From: DASUPK01 sp963744105 | Lineage (GTDB): Bacteria > Actinomycetota > Thermoleophilia > Solirubrobacterales > 70-9 | Direction: 5' to 3' | Assembly (NCBI GenBank): GCA_963744105.1 | Contig: CAVUSJ010000005.1 | Location: 124,001 to 188,000, forward strand | DNA: 64,000 nucleotides | Shown here: positions 44,283 to 54,145 of the stretch, piece after piece | Layout: every line of letters starts with the position of its first letter | Numbering within the stretch: the first letter of the stretch is position 1 | The notes under the pieces: generated by a model | Told to the model about the DNA's origin: nothing | The model's database searches: none | Seen by the model: the letters and a program-made list of their open reading frames with translations, nothing else | Position numbers and translations under genes: made by a program

Positions 44283-46829
44283 CTATCCGCCCAGTTCCTC
44301 GAGCTCCGCCCGATAGGCCGCGAGCTTCTCCCTCTCGGCATCGACCACGTCGGCCGGCGCCTTCGCGACGAACCCCTCATTGGCGAGCTTGCCCTCGCCC
44401 CGATTCACCTCGGCGCGCAGCTGATCGCGCCGCTCATCGATCCGGGCGGCGACGGCCTTCGGATCCACCCCCTCGGTCTCGAGCAGCTCCACCCCGTCGA
44501 CGCTCGCCATCGATTCGCCGCCGTCGCCGGAGAACTCCACCTTTGCCAGCCTCGAGACCAGCTCGTGCGGCCGCCCATCGCCTGCCCGCGCCGCGAGGAC
44601 CTGCTTCACGGGCACCTCGGCGAGCTGTCGCCAGCGCCGCAGCGCCCGCGTGAGCGCGATCGCGCGCCCGATCTCCTCCTCGGCGGCCTCGTCGATCAGC
44701 GCGTCGTCCGCCTCCGGGTAGGCATGCACCACCAGCGCGTCCGCGGGCCGCACCGGCAGGTACGAGTAGATCTCCTCGGTGACGAAGGGCATCAGCGGGT
44801 GGGCCAGCGCCAGCACCTGCTCGAGCGCCCAGAGCAGCGTTGCCGAGGCGTCCTCGTCCCCGTCGTAGAGCCGCGGCTTGACGATCTCGAGGTACCAGTC
44901 GCAGAGCTCCGACCAGAAGAAGTCGTAGAGGCCGAGAGCGGCGTGCGCGAAGTCGTAGGTCTCGATCGACTCGGTCGCCGAGCGGATCGCCCGCTGCAGG
45001 CGGGAGGCGATCCAGCGGTCCTCCACCGCACCCGAGCGCGGCCCCGGCTCGACGTCGTCGCGCGCCTCCATCAGGATCAGCCGGGACGCGTTCCACATCT
45101 TGTTGGCGAGGTCCCGGCCCTGCTGGACCCGCGCCTGCGAGAAGCGAACGTCCTGCGTCGAGGTCATCGCCAGCAGCCCGAAGCGGAGCGCGTCCGCCCC
45201 GTGCTCAGAGATCTCGTCGAGGGGATCGATCCCGGTGCCGAGGCTCTTCGACATCCGGCGCCCGTCCGGGGCCTGGATCACGGAGTGGACGTAGACGTCC
45301 TCGAACGGCACCTGCTCGGTGAACTCGAGCGAGGTCATGATCATCCGGGCGACCCAGAGGGAGATGATGTCCCGCGCTGTCACCAGCACGTCGGTCGGGA
45401 AGAACGCCTTGAACTCCGGCGTGTTCGTGTCCGGCCAGCCGAGGGTCGCGAACGGCCAGAGCGCCGAGCTGAACCACGTGTCGAGCACGTCGGGGTCCTG
45501 CTCCCACCCCTCGCCGTCGGGCGGCTCCTCCCCCACGTACGTCTCGTCGCCGCGGTACCAGACCGGCAGCCGGTGCCCCCACCAGAGCTGGCGCGAGATG
45601 CACCAGGGCGGGATGTTCTCCATCCCGTGCAGGTACTGGCGGAGCGCGCCGTCGGGCGTGATCTTCACCCGCCCGTCCTCGACGACCTCGACGGCCGGCT
45701 TCGCCAGCTCGTCCATCCGGCAGAACCACTGCAGAGAGATCAGCGGCTCGATCCGCTCGCCGGAGCGGTGGGAGAACGGCACTGAGTGCTTGTACGGCTC
45801 CTCCCCGCGCAGCAGCCCCTGCTCGCGCAGCTCCCCCACGACCGCCTTCTGCGCCTCGGCCGCGGTCATCCCGACGAAGCGCTCCGGCGCCGGCTCGATG
45901 ATCCGGCCGTCCTCGCCGATCACCACGATCTCGTCGAGGCCGTGCTTTCGCCCGATCTCGAAGTCATTCGGGTCGTGGCCGGGAGTGATCTTGAGCGCGC
46001 CCGTCCCGAACTCCGTGTCGACGTATTCGTCCGCGATCACCGGAATCGGCCGGTCTGCGATCGGCAGGATCGCCCTCTTGCCGATCACGTCGCGGTAGCG
46101 CTCGTCGTCGGGGTTCACGGCGACGGCGGTGTCGGCGAGCATGGTCTCGGGCCGCACGGTGGCCACGACGAGCTCTCCCCCGCCCTCGAGCGGGTAGGCG
46201 ATTTCGTACAGGGCGTCGGTGACCTCGCGGTTCTCCAGCTCGAGGTCCGAGATCGCCGAGCGCAGGCCCGGGTCCCAGTTGACCATGTAGTTGTCCCGGT
46301 AGATGTAGCCCTTCTCGTAGAGGTCGGAAAAGACCCTGTAGACCGCCCTCACGTACCCCTCGTCCAAGGTGAACCGCTCGCGCTCGTAGTCGCAGGAGGC
46401 GCCGAGCCGCTTGTACTGCTCGACGATCGTCGACCCGTACTGCTCCTTCCACGCCCAGACGCGCTCGGTGAACTTCTCGCGGCCGAGCTCCTCGCGCGAG
46501 GTGCCCTGCGAGACGAGCTCCTTCTCGACCACCGCCTGCGTCGCGATCCCGGCGTGATCGGTGCCGAGCACCCAGAGGGTGTTGCGTCCCCTCATCCGGT
46601 TGAGGCGGATCAGCGTGTCCTGGATGGACCCGTTCAGGGCGTGCCCCATGTGCAGGGCGCCGGTGACGTTCGGGGGCGGGATCGAGATCGAGTAGTTCTG
46701 CGCTGGCGTTCCCTCCGCGGACGGATGGAAGTAGCCGCCCTCGAGCCACTCGCGGAAGACCCGCTGCTCGACGGCGGCGGGGTCCCAGCGGGTCGTGGCT
46801 TCCAGGTTTTTCCGGCGCTCCGCGTCCAT
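44283..46829 (-). CDS. valS: Valyl-tRNA synthetase
   Basis: The 848-residue class I enzyme charges tRNA-Val. The HIGH motif is PPPNVTGALHMGHALNG, and the KMSKS-type motif is GRRMSKSLGTGIDP. The anticodon-binding domain and the C-terminal coiled-coil arm (REKLAAYRAELEELGG) are both present. The editing domain lies between the catalytic halves. The stop is directly followed by the folC N-terminal region, so the pair is probably one operon. Confidence 0.98.
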   Translation of the reverse strand: MDAERRKNLEATTRWDPAAVEQRVFREWLEGGYFHPSAEGTPAQNYSISIPPPNVTGALHMGHALNGSIQDTLIRLNRMRGRNTLWVLGTDHAGIATQAVVEKELVSQGTSREELGREKFTERVWAWKEQYGSTIVEQYKRLGASCDYERERFTLDEGYVRAVYRVFSDLYEKGYIYRDNYMVNWDPGLRSAISDLELENREVTDALYEIAYPLEGGGELVVATVRPETMLADTAVAVNPDDERYRDVIGKRAILPIADRPIPVIADEYVDTEFGTGALKITPGHDPNDFEIGRKHGLDEIVVIGEDGRIIEPAPERFVGMTAAEAQKAVVGELREQGLLRGEEPYKHSVPFSHRSGERIEPLISLQWFCRMDELAKPAVEVVEDGRVKITPDGALRQYLHGMENIPPWCISRQLWWGHRLPVWYRGDETYVGEEPPDGEGWEQDPDVLDTWFSSALWPFATLGWPDTNTPEFKAFFPTDVLVTARDIISLWVARMIMTSLEFTEQVPFEDVYVHSVIQAPDGRRMSKSLGTGIDPLDEISEHGADALRFGLLAMTSTQDVRFSQARVQQGRDLANKMWNASRLILMEARDDVEPGPRSGAVEDRWIASRLQRAIRSATESIETYDFAHAALGLYDFFWSELCDWYLEIVKPRLYDGDEDASATLLWALEQVLALAHPLMPFVTEEIYSYLPVRPADALVVHAYPEADDALIDEAAEEEIGRAIALTRALRRWRQLAEVPVKQVLAARAGDGRPHELVSRLAKVEFSGDGGESMASVDGVELLETEGVDPKAVAARIDERRDQLRAEVNRGEGKLANEGFVAKAPADVVDAEREKLAAYRAELEELGG

Positions 46830-46891
46830 GGGCGCGATGTTAGTTGCGGTCAGAGAGCGCCCGCCCGCCGGAATCGGCAGACTCCCCCTTC

Positions 46892-48439
46892 GTGGCTCAG
46901 GGAAGGGACCGCGACGAACAGAAGCTGAGCAGGCGGAGGTTTATCGGCGTCGGAGCCGGGGCCGCCGCGGGCGCCGCCCTCGGCGGCTACCTGCCGCAGG
47001 GAGCGCTCGGCGAGCCGGCCGCGGAGGCGAAGCAGGGCAAGGCGAAGAACCGCCGCCGCAGACGCCGCGCCGACGTGATCGTCGTCGGAGCCGGCCTGGC
47101 CGGGCTCACGGCGGCGCGGCAGGTACTGCGCGCCGGGCACTCTGTCCTGGTCCTCGAGGCCCGCCGCCGGGTCGGCGGCCGCACCCTCAACCACAACATC
47201 GGCGGGGGCAAGATCGCGGAGGTCGGCGGGGAGTGGGTCGGGCCGACCCAGGACCACCTGATGGCGCTGGCAGCCGAACTCGGCATCGGCACCTTCAAGA
47301 CCTACAACGAGGGCAACAACGTCTACTGGGCCAACGGCGTCCTCACGCCCTATCAGTCGGGCGGCCCGCTCGGACCGATCCCGCCCGACCCGACCGCGGT
47401 GGGCGAGGTCTTCGTCGCGGTCAACAACCTCAACTCGATGGCCGCGACAGTGAATGTCGCCGCACCCTGGCTTGCCCCCAACGCGGCCGCCTGGGACGGC
47501 CAGACCCTCGAGACCTGGAAGCAGGCGAACTTCACGGTGCCGAACGCGAAGGCACTGTTCGACACGGGAATCGGCTCCGTCTACGCCGCCGAGCCCAGCG
47601 ACCTGTCCCTGCTCTTCACGCTCTTCTACATCGCGTCGGCGAGGAACGAGTCGACGGCGCCGGACCTGAACAGGCTCTTCAACGTGCCCGACGGCGCCCA
47701 GGACAGCCGCTTCATCGGCGGCTCGCAGCTCATCTCCAAGCGGCTGGCGAAGCGGGTCGGGAAGAAGCGCATCCTGCTCAAGCAGGCGGTGCGCCGGATC
47801 GAGCAGCACCGTCGCGGCGTCCGGGTCTTCACGAAGCACCTGACCGTGAGCGGCAAGCAGGTGATCGTCACCGGGCCTCCCGTGGTGACCAACCAGATCC
47901 ACTACGACCCCCATCTCCCGGCCGACCGGCGCGCCCTGCTCCAGCGCTTCCCGCAGGGCAACATCATCAAGTGCCAAGCGGTCTACGACCGGGCCTTCTG
48001 GCGAGACTCAGGGTTGACCGGCCAGGCGGTCGCGCTCGACGGCCCCGTGCGCGTCACCTTCGACAACTCCCCCCCTGACGGCAGCCCCGGCATCCTGCTC
48101 GGCTTCATCGACGGGGCGGCCGCCCGCGACTACCAGCGCCGCCCGGCCGCCGAGCGCAAGGCTGCCGTGCTGAACGCGTTCGCGACCTACTTCGGGGAGG
48201 CGGCGCGCAACCCCCGCGACTACTTCGAGATGAACTGGACCCACGAGGCCTGGACGCGCGGCTGCTACGAGGGCTACCTGCCGCCGGGAGCCCTGACGGC
48301 CCACGGCCGCGCTCTACGCGACCCGTTCGGCCGCATCCTCTGGGCGGGCGCCGAGACCTCGGACTACTGGTACGGCTACATGGACGGCGCCGTCCGCTCG
48401 GGCGAGCGGGCAGCGGCGGAGGCCGTCGCGGCCCTCTAG
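46892..48439 (+). CDS. Tat-exported FAD-dependent amine oxidase
   Basis: The 515-residue flavoprotein has a twin-arginine signal (KLSRRRFIGVGAGAAAGAAL) and a basic linker. The Rossmann motif is DVIVVGAGLAGLTAARQVLR. Near the C-terminus is the amine-oxidase segment WAGAETSDYWYGYMDGAVRSG. I chose the GTG at 46892; a TTG at 46844 in the same frame adds 16 residues. The family oxidises amines to aldehydes outside the membrane. The stop overlaps the groES-like gene in CTAG. Confidence 0.88.
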   Translation: MAQGRDRDEQKLSRRRFIGVGAGAAAGAALGGYLPQGALGEPAAEAKQGKAKNRRRRRRADVIVVGAGLAGLTAARQVLRAGHSVLVLEARRRVGGRTLNHNIGGGKIAEVGGEWVGPTQDHLMALAAELGIGTFKTYNEGNNVYWANGVLTPYQSGGPLGPIPPDPTAVGEVFVAVNNLNSMAATVNVAAPWLAPNAAAWDGQTLETWKQANFTVPNAKALFDTGIGSVYAAEPSDLSLLFTLFYIASARNESTAPDLNRLFNVPDGAQDSRFIGGSQLISKRLAKRVGKKRILLKQAVRRIEQHRRGVRVFTKHLTVSGKQVIVTGPPVVTNQIHYDPHLPADRRALLQRFPQGNIIKCQAVYDRAFWRDSGLTGQAVALDGPVRVTFDNSPPDGSPGILLGFIDGAAARDYQRRPAAERKAAVLNAFATYFGEAARNPRDYFEMNWTHEAWTRGCYEGYLPPGALTAHGRALRDPFGRILWAGAETSDYWYGYMDGAVRSGERAAAEAVAAL

Positions 48440-48789
48440 TCGCGGTCTTCCTGCAGCGACTCGAGCACGCCGAGGATCTCGCCCACGCGGCAGACCAGCA
48501 GCCGCTCCTCGTCGACCTCGACCCAGACACCGGCCGAGGACGGGAAGACGACGTGGTCGCCGGGCTGAACGGGCATGTCGACGCCAGCTGATTCCCACCA
48601 ATCGAGCCCCGGGCCCACGGCGAGCACGATGCCCTGCTGGGGCGGCGGCTCGTCGATGCCCTGCGGCACGACGAGGCCGGACCGGCGCATGCGGTCCTGA
48701 TCGAGCTCCTTGAGAACCACCTGGTCGAACAGGGGCTTGAGCTGGTGCCTGACGGCTTCGACTGGCTCGCGGGACGAGCGCGTGCTCAT
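48436..48789 (-). CDS. GroES-like co-chaperonin (Cpn10 domain protein)
   Basis: The 117-residue product (ATG 48789, MSTRSSREPVEAVRHQ) contains a Cpn10 barrel: KPLFDQVVLKELD, GIVLAVGPGLD, VQPGDHVVFPSSAGVWVEVDEERLLVCRVGEILG. It carries about 15 extra N-terminal residues compared with a normal GroES. No groEL is adjacent, so it may be an accessory GroES rather than the housekeeping one. A TTG four codons upstream is an alternative start. It diverges from rodZ by 20 bases. Confidence 0.87.
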   Translation of the reverse strand: MSTRSSREPVEAVRHQLKPLFDQVVLKELDQDRMRRSGLVVPQGIDEPPPQQGIVLAVGPGLDWWESAGVDMPVQPGDHVVFPSSAGVWVEVDEERLLVCRVGEILGVLESLQEDRD

Positions 48790-48809
48790 GGGGCTGAACA
48801 ATAGGGAGG

Positions 48810-49472
48810 ATGCAGGTTGGCCAAGCCCTCCGCGAAGCCCGTCTGAAACGGGGCCTCGACCTCTACGAGGTCAAGCGGGTCACCAAGGTCAGCGTCCCGG
48901 CCCTCCGTGCGATGGAGGAGGATCGCTGGGACGACGTGCCGGCTCCCGGGCCTGAGGCGCTGCTGGAGATCTATGCGCGATTCCTGGGGCTGGACGAGCA
49001 CATGCTGCTCGCCGAACAAGGCATGAGCGAACCGCGTCGCGGTGCGCACACCCGCAGCGTGCTGCTCGCCATCGGCCTCGCGGCCGTGGTCGGGCTCATC
49101 ATCGGGCTCATCGGCTTCGGATCCGGCGGCGGCGGGAGCGGCACCGAGGTGAAGACGCCGGTCATCACCCAGCCCACGACGACCACCAGCTCGCCGGTCT
49201 CGATCCAGATCACCACTCACGCCCTCGTCTGGGTCTGCCTCATCGATGCGCGGGGGCGCCCGGTCGTCGACGGCCTGAACCTCGTCAGGGACCAGACGAT
49301 CGGTCCCTACGACGGCAAGTCCTTCGAGGTGGCCTTCGGCAACGGCAAGCTCGATCTGACCGTGAACGGGCAGCCGGTCGCCGTGCCGCACATAGCCGCC
49401 CCCTTCGGCTACCGAATCACGCCGGACGGCGCGACGAGGCTCCAACCCTCGGACGAGCCCACCTGTGCCTGA
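48810..49472 (+). CDS. rodZ: RodZ-like helix-turn-helix membrane protein
   Basis: The 220-residue protein has an N-terminal HTH_25 domain (QVGQALREARLKRGLDLYEV; VSVPALRAMEEDRW). One transmembrane helix follows (SVLLAIGLAAVVGLIIGLIG), then a Thr-rich linker and a C-terminal DUF4115-like beta domain. This is the RodZ arrangement, a partner of MreB in cell shape. Its presence fits the mre cluster at 32-41 kb. It diverges from the groES-like gene. Confidence 0.85.
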   Translation: MQVGQALREARLKRGLDLYEVKRVTKVSVPALRAMEEDRWDDVPAPGPEALLEIYARFLGLDEHMLLAEQGMSEPRRGAHTRSVLLAIGLAAVVGLIIGLIGFGSGGGGSGTEVKTPVITQPTTTTSSPVSIQITTHALVWVCLIDARGRPVVDGLNLVRDQTIGPYDGKSFEVAFGNGKLDLTVNGQPVAVPHIAAPFGYRITPDGATRLQPSDEPTCA

Positions 49473-49478
49473 GCCGAG

Positions 49479-49877
49479 CTAGTCGGAGATTCCCGCCGCC
49501 TGGAGTCCCTCGGCCCGATCGAAATACTCGACCAGGCGGGTCGCCCTGCCATCGCGGATCGTGATCACGTGAGCGAGCTCCATCTCCATAGGCACACCGC
49601 TTTCACCGCCGTGGCCCGAGAACCGCACCCAGAGGAAGACGACGTCGTCCTTGCCACGCGCCTCGAGGGGCTCCACTCGAAGGTCCGGATAGGCATCGAG
49701 CCAACTCGCGAATTGCCGCCTGACCGCTTCGATCCCGCGATGAACCGCCGAGTCGGGATCCTCTCGTGAGGCGTGGTATTCGGCGTCCTCGCTCCAGAAC
49801 CACAGGCCGGGCTCCTTCTCCCCGGCGTTGAACCTCGCGTAGGAGTCGAGGACGAACTGGACGTTCTCCCGCGACAT
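49479..49877 (-). CDS. SnoaL/NTF2-like domain protein
   Basis: The 132-residue protein begins SRENVQFVLDSYARFNAGE and has the usual cone-shaped NTF2-like pattern ending in EYFDRAEGLQAAGISD. This fold serves as an isomerase, cyclase or ligand-binding module, so no activity is assigned. It is a close relative in style of the broken gene at 57680-58047, which has the same EYTERADALEAAGL ending. It stands alone between rodZ and clpX, converging with rodZ. Confidence 0.88.
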   Translation of the reverse strand: MSRENVQFVLDSYARFNAGEKEPGLWFWSEDAEYHASREDPDSAVHRGIEAVRRQFASWLDAYPDLRVEPLEARGKDDVVFLWVRFSGHGGESGVPMEMELAHVITIRDGRATRLVEYFDRAEGLQAAGISD

Positions 49878-49895
49878 GCGGGAAGTATCGCGCGG

Positions 49896-51194
<1,299 letters not shown>

Positions 51195-51495
51195 CGGAAT
51201 ACTCCCTCGGTCTCGCTTCGCCCGGCCGGCTCCTTCCTCGCTGGAAGCTTAGACGCCCGCCGGCCTCGGCCTGACGGATTCTCGTTACGCCGTCAGCGGC
51301 CGGTTTCCTTCCGCCTTTACATCGGCCGGGCGCCGCCATCCATGAGAGCACTTCCGCGCAACCCGGCGATCCCTCCGTGGCCGCCACGGACGGAACTCCC
51401 GCACTCCACCCCGTGCCATCGGCACCCCGCAGGTCACAGCATGGGGTGACAAGACCGTCCGGAAGCAGTCCGGCTGGCGGCCAAAGGAGGATCGA
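51195..51495. other. 301-base non-coding gap between clpX and the secreted polyglycine gene
   Basis: This stretch should hold the divergent promoters of clpX and of the gene at 51496. Its most visible element is an inverted repeat CTGACGG (51271-51277) and CCGTCAG (51290-51296) with a 12-base spacer, which could be an operator or a weak terminator. The open frames crossing the rest have no protein-like features. I see no convincing sigma-70 promoter. Confidence 0.5.
51271..51296. promoter_or_regulatory. Inverted repeat upstream of clpX
   Basis: A perfect 7-base inverted repeat CTGACGG/CCGTCAG with a 12-base spacer lies 77 bases upstream of the clpX start and 200 bases upstream of the divergent gene. 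The size suits a dimeric repressor or activator. I cannot connect it to a known Clp regulator motif. Confidence 0.3.
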
Positions 51496-52056
51496 ATGGG
51501 AGAAACGCGAGCACCGCGGCGATTGGGCAGGAGTGTGGGTGCGCTGGCGATCGGGTTCTGCGCGCTCGCGCTCACGATGCCTGCCGGCGGTCAGGCCGCC
51601 CAGCCGAACAGCGGCAAGTGGCACAGCGTCGACTGGAGCCAGGACTTCGCCTTCGTCGTCAAGGGCAAGCACAAGAAGAAGCTGACCAGCTTCAACCCGG
51701 ACTGGCAGGACAACTGGACCTGTCCCGACATCGGAGACGTCTGGACGCAGATCTCAGGGCTCGGCGCCAGGATCTCCGGCAAGGGCCGCTTCGGCAGCAC
51801 TTCGACCGTGAACGTCAGCGGACTCGACCGCGCGCTCACGGCCACCCTCAGCGGCCGGTTCGTCTCCCGCACCAGGGCGGCGGGGACGCTGACCGAGACA
51901 CTCGCCGGCTGCGGAACCCAGACGATCGGCTGGGACGCCTACGGCCCCGAGCGCCACACGAAGGGTGGTGGTGGTGGTGGCGGCGGCGGCGGTGGTGGTG
52001 GCGGCGGCTGCATCTGGATCCCCCTGCCGGACGGCAGCGGCTTCATCTGCGTCTGA
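51496..52056 (+). CDS. Secreted protein with polyglycine run near the C-terminus
   Basis: The 186-residue product follows an excellent ribosome binding site (AAAGGAGG). It has a signal peptide (VGALAIGFCALALTMPAGGQ, cleaved near QAA). The mature part (GKWHSVDWSQDFAF; WQDNWTCPDIGD) looks beta-rich with Cys residues likely in disulfides. A run of 15 Gly is followed by CIWIPLPDGSGFICV. The run is coded by a GGT/GGC microsatellite. Secreted and possibly surface-attached. Family unknown. Confidence 0.78.
   Translation: MGETRAPRRLGRSVGALAIGFCALALTMPAGGQAAQPNSGKWHSVDWSQDFAFVVKGKHKKKLTSFNPDWQDNWTCPDIGDVWTQISGLGARISGKGRFGSTSTVNVSGLDRALTATLSGRFVSRTRAAGTLTETLAGCGTQTIGWDAYGPERHTKGGGGGGGGGGGGGGGCIWIPLPDGSGFICV
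51964..52008 (+). repeat. GGY codon microsatellite coding 15 glycines
   Basis: Fifteen consecutive GGT or GGC codons sit inside the gene at 51496-52056. The mixed third base is typical of a repeat that has been kept at the protein level while drifting at DNA level. Slippage could change the length. Confidence 0.9.
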
Positions 52057-52072
52057 GCCGCGGCGACAATCG

Positions 52073-52108
52073 ATACGGAACGACCCGCTAACGCGGGTCC
52101 TTCCGTAT
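52073..52108 (+). terminator. Long hairpin after the secreted polyglycine gene
   Basis: ATACGGAA (52073-52080) pairs with TTCCGTAT (52101-52108), and ACCCGC (52083-52088) pairs with GCGGGT (52093-52098) over a TAAC loop. Only the CG/CC positions between the two stems fail to pair. It starts 17 bases after the stop of 51496-52056. No T tract follows, as is common for actinobacterial terminators. It would insulate that gene from the epimerase operon. Confidence 0.5.
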
Positions 52109-52136
52109 GCGACGGCCCAGGCGGGATCTGTCCGGC

Positions 52137-52163
52137 TGTCACTGGGGATCGCTCTAACCCGTC
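52137..52163 (+). promoter_or_regulatory. Candidate ECF41-type promoter
   Basis: TGTCACT (52137-52143) and CGTC (52160-52163) are separated by 16 bases. From memory, group ECF41 sigma factors recognise TGTCACA-N16-CGTC, so this differs at one position. It lies 33 bases before the start of the epimerase gene, whose downstream partner encodes an ECF41-like sigma factor, so autoregulation is likely. Confidence 0.6.
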
Positions 52164-52195
52164 TCCATGGGTGAAAGCGAGTAAGGAGGCCGACC

Positions 52196-53182
52196 ATGAG
52201 GATCTTCGTCGCAGGTGCAACGGGAGCGCTGGGCAGGCAGCTCCTGCCGAAGCTCGCCGAGCGCGGGCACGAGCTGACCGGAATGACCAGGACTCCGTCG
52301 AAGGCGTCGGTCGTCGAAGAGCTCGGCGCCCGTGCGGTCATCGCGGACGCGCTCGACGCCGAGGAGGTGGCATCCGCGGTGGCGAGGGCCGAGCCCGAGG
52401 TCATCGTTCACGAGCTGACGGCGATCTCGGACCTCGGGAGCATGCGGAACGTGGACCGCGCGTTCGCGTCGACCAACCGCCTGCGCACGAAGGGGACGGA
52501 CCATCTCCTCGCCGCTGGAAAGGCGATCGGTGTGCAGCGATTCGTGGCGCAGAGCTTTGCCGCGTGGCTATATGAGCGCGTAGGTGGCTCGGTGAAGACT
52601 GAGGACGACCCGCTGGACCCCAATCCCATCCGCCCGATCCGCGAAACATTCGGAGCGATCAGGTACGTCGAGAACGCCGTGACGGGTGCCGACTGGACCG
52701 TGGGAATCGCCCTTCGTTATGGAGGGTTCTATGGCCCCGGGACGAGTCTGTGGACCGGCGGCGAGCATCTCGAGCCGATCCGGCAGCGGAAGTTCCCCAT
52801 CGTCGGCGATGGCGGGGGCGTCTGGTCCTTCATCCACATCGAGGACGCCGCGGACGCCACGGTGGCAGCGATCGAGCGCGGTGAGCGCGGCGTCTACAAC
52901 GTGACGGATGACAGCCCGGAGCCGGTCCGCGATTGGCTTCCGGGTATGGCGGGAATGATCGGAGCACCGGCGCCGCGGCGGGTCCCGAAGTGGCTGGGCC
53001 GCCTGGCCGCAGGCAAGCCGGGGGTGATCATGATGACCGAGCTGCGCGGAGCATCGAATGCGAAGGCGAAGCGGGTCCTGCACTGGGCCCCGCGGCACCC
53101 CAGCTGGCGCGACGGATTCGCGGAGATGGGCGCGGCGACTGAGAAAGCGACGGCGAACGAATCCGGGAGGATCGCGGCATGA
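52196..53182 (+). CDS. NAD-dependent epimerase/dehydratase (extended SDR)
   Basis: The 328-residue protein starts MRIFVAGATGALGRQLLPKL, the Rossmann motif GxxGxxG of extended short-chain dehydrogenases. It contains VAQSFAAWLYERVGG and the later GVYNVTDDSPEPVRDWLP seen in sugar-epimerase-like members. The ribosome binding site is AAGGAGG. The gene overlaps the sigma-factor gene by ATGA and is preceded by the candidate ECF41 promoter. Epimerase-type oxidoreductases are known neighbours and targets of ECF41 factors. The substrate is unknown. Confidence 0.87.
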   Translation: MRIFVAGATGALGRQLLPKLAERGHELTGMTRTPSKASVVEELGARAVIADALDAEEVASAVARAEPEVIVHELTAISDLGSMRNVDRAFASTNRLRTKGTDHLLAAGKAIGVQRFVAQSFAAWLYERVGGSVKTEDDPLDPNPIRPIRETFGAIRYVENAVTGADWTVGIALRYGGFYGPGTSLWTGGEHLEPIRQRKFPIVGDGGGVWSFIHIEDAADATVAAIERGERGVYNVTDDSPEPVRDWLPGMAGMIGAPAPRRVPKWLGRLAAGKPGVIMMTELRGASNAKAKRVLHWAPRHPSWRDGFAEMGAATEKATANESGRIAA

Positions 53183-54138
53183 ACCAGTCGAACGACGCAT
53201 TGCTCGAGGAGCTCCGTCCCCGCGCCTTCGCGATCGCCTATCGGATGCTCGGCAGCGTCGCTGAGGCCGAGGACGTCGTGCAGGAGGCACTGATCCGGGT
53301 CAACACCACCCTCGAGGACGGCGAGCGCATCGACTCACCCCGGGCCTACGTGGCGACGATCACCACGCGCCTCGCGATCGACGAGCTGCGCTCGGCTCGC
53401 GCCCGCCGCGAGACGTACGTCGGAGAGTGGCTGCCGGAGCCCATCGTCGTGGACACCCGCGAGGAACCTGCACGCCAGGCCGAGATGGCCGACTCGCTCT
53501 CGCTCGCCTTCCTGGTCCTGCTCGAGAACCTCTCACCCGAGCAGCGAGCCGCTCTCCTCCTCCATGACGTCTTCGACTACGACTACCGGGAGATCGCCCA
53601 GATCATCGGCAAGAGCGAGGACAACGCGCGCCAGCTCGCGGTCCGGGCGAGGCGTCACGTCGAGCAGGAAAAGCCTCGCTTCGAGGCATCGAAGGAGAAG
53701 CGCGAGGAGCTCGCCGGCCGCTTCTTCGCGGCGGCTCAGCAGGGCGACATGAAGGCGCTCGAGGCGATGCTCGCCGAGGACGTCGTCCTGACGGGGGACG
53801 GCGGCGGCAAGGCCCCGGCGATCGCGCGCTCGCTGCACGGGCGCAACCGGGTCGCCCGCACGATCCGCAACTGGGCGAAGACCGGATGGGCCCTGCCCAA
53901 TCTCACGATCCAGCCGGTCGAGATCAACGGGCAACCCGGCGCGCTCTTCCTGGATGGGAACGGCGCCGTGTTCAGCGCGATGGAGATCGACATCGCCGAC
54001 GGCAAGGTCCAGGCGATCAACTCGGTCGTCAACCCGGACAAGCTGCGGCACCTCGGCGAGGTCGGCGACGCCTGGGCCCTTCTCGAGCAGGTCCGGCAGA
54101 AGAAGCGCCCGAGCCGGGAGCCGAGCGGCGGGACGTAG
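53179..54138 (+). CDS. ECF sigma factor, ECF41/SigJ-like, with C-terminal SnoaL-type domain
   Basis: The 319-residue protein has sigma region 2 (RAFAIAYRMLGSVAEAEDVV) and region 4 (LSPEQRAALLLHDVFDYDY; EDNARQLAVRARRHVEQ). A C-terminal SnoaL/NTF2-like domain ends with VNPDKLRHLG, the NPDKL type motif I recall from ECF41. In this group the fused domain replaces the anti-sigma factor and tunes activity. It is translated through an ATGA overlap with the epimerase, so both belong to one probably self-activated operon. Confidence 0.93.
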   Translation: MNQSNDALLEELRPRAFAIAYRMLGSVAEAEDVVQEALIRVNTTLEDGERIDSPRAYVATITTRLAIDELRSARARRETYVGEWLPEPIVVDTREEPARQAEMADSLSLAFLVLLENLSPEQRAALLLHDVFDYDYREIAQIIGKSEDNARQLAVRARRHVEQEKPRFEASKEKREELAGRFFAAAQQGDMKALEAMLAEDVVLTGDGGGKAPAIARSLHGRNRVARTIRNWAKTGWALPNLTIQPVEINGQPGALFLDGNGAVFSAMEIDIADGKVQAINSVVNPDKLRHLGEVGDAWALLEQVRQKKRPSREPSGGT

Positions 54139-54145
54139 CCCGCGC

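Noticed and set aside
48436..48801. Housekeeping groES
   Set aside because: There is no groEL next to it and it carries an N-terminal extension. I describe it as GroES-like and do not claim it is the main co-chaperonin.
51964..52008. CRISPR or tandem-repeat array
   Set aside because: It is a glycine codon run in one gene, with no spacers and no cas genes nearby.
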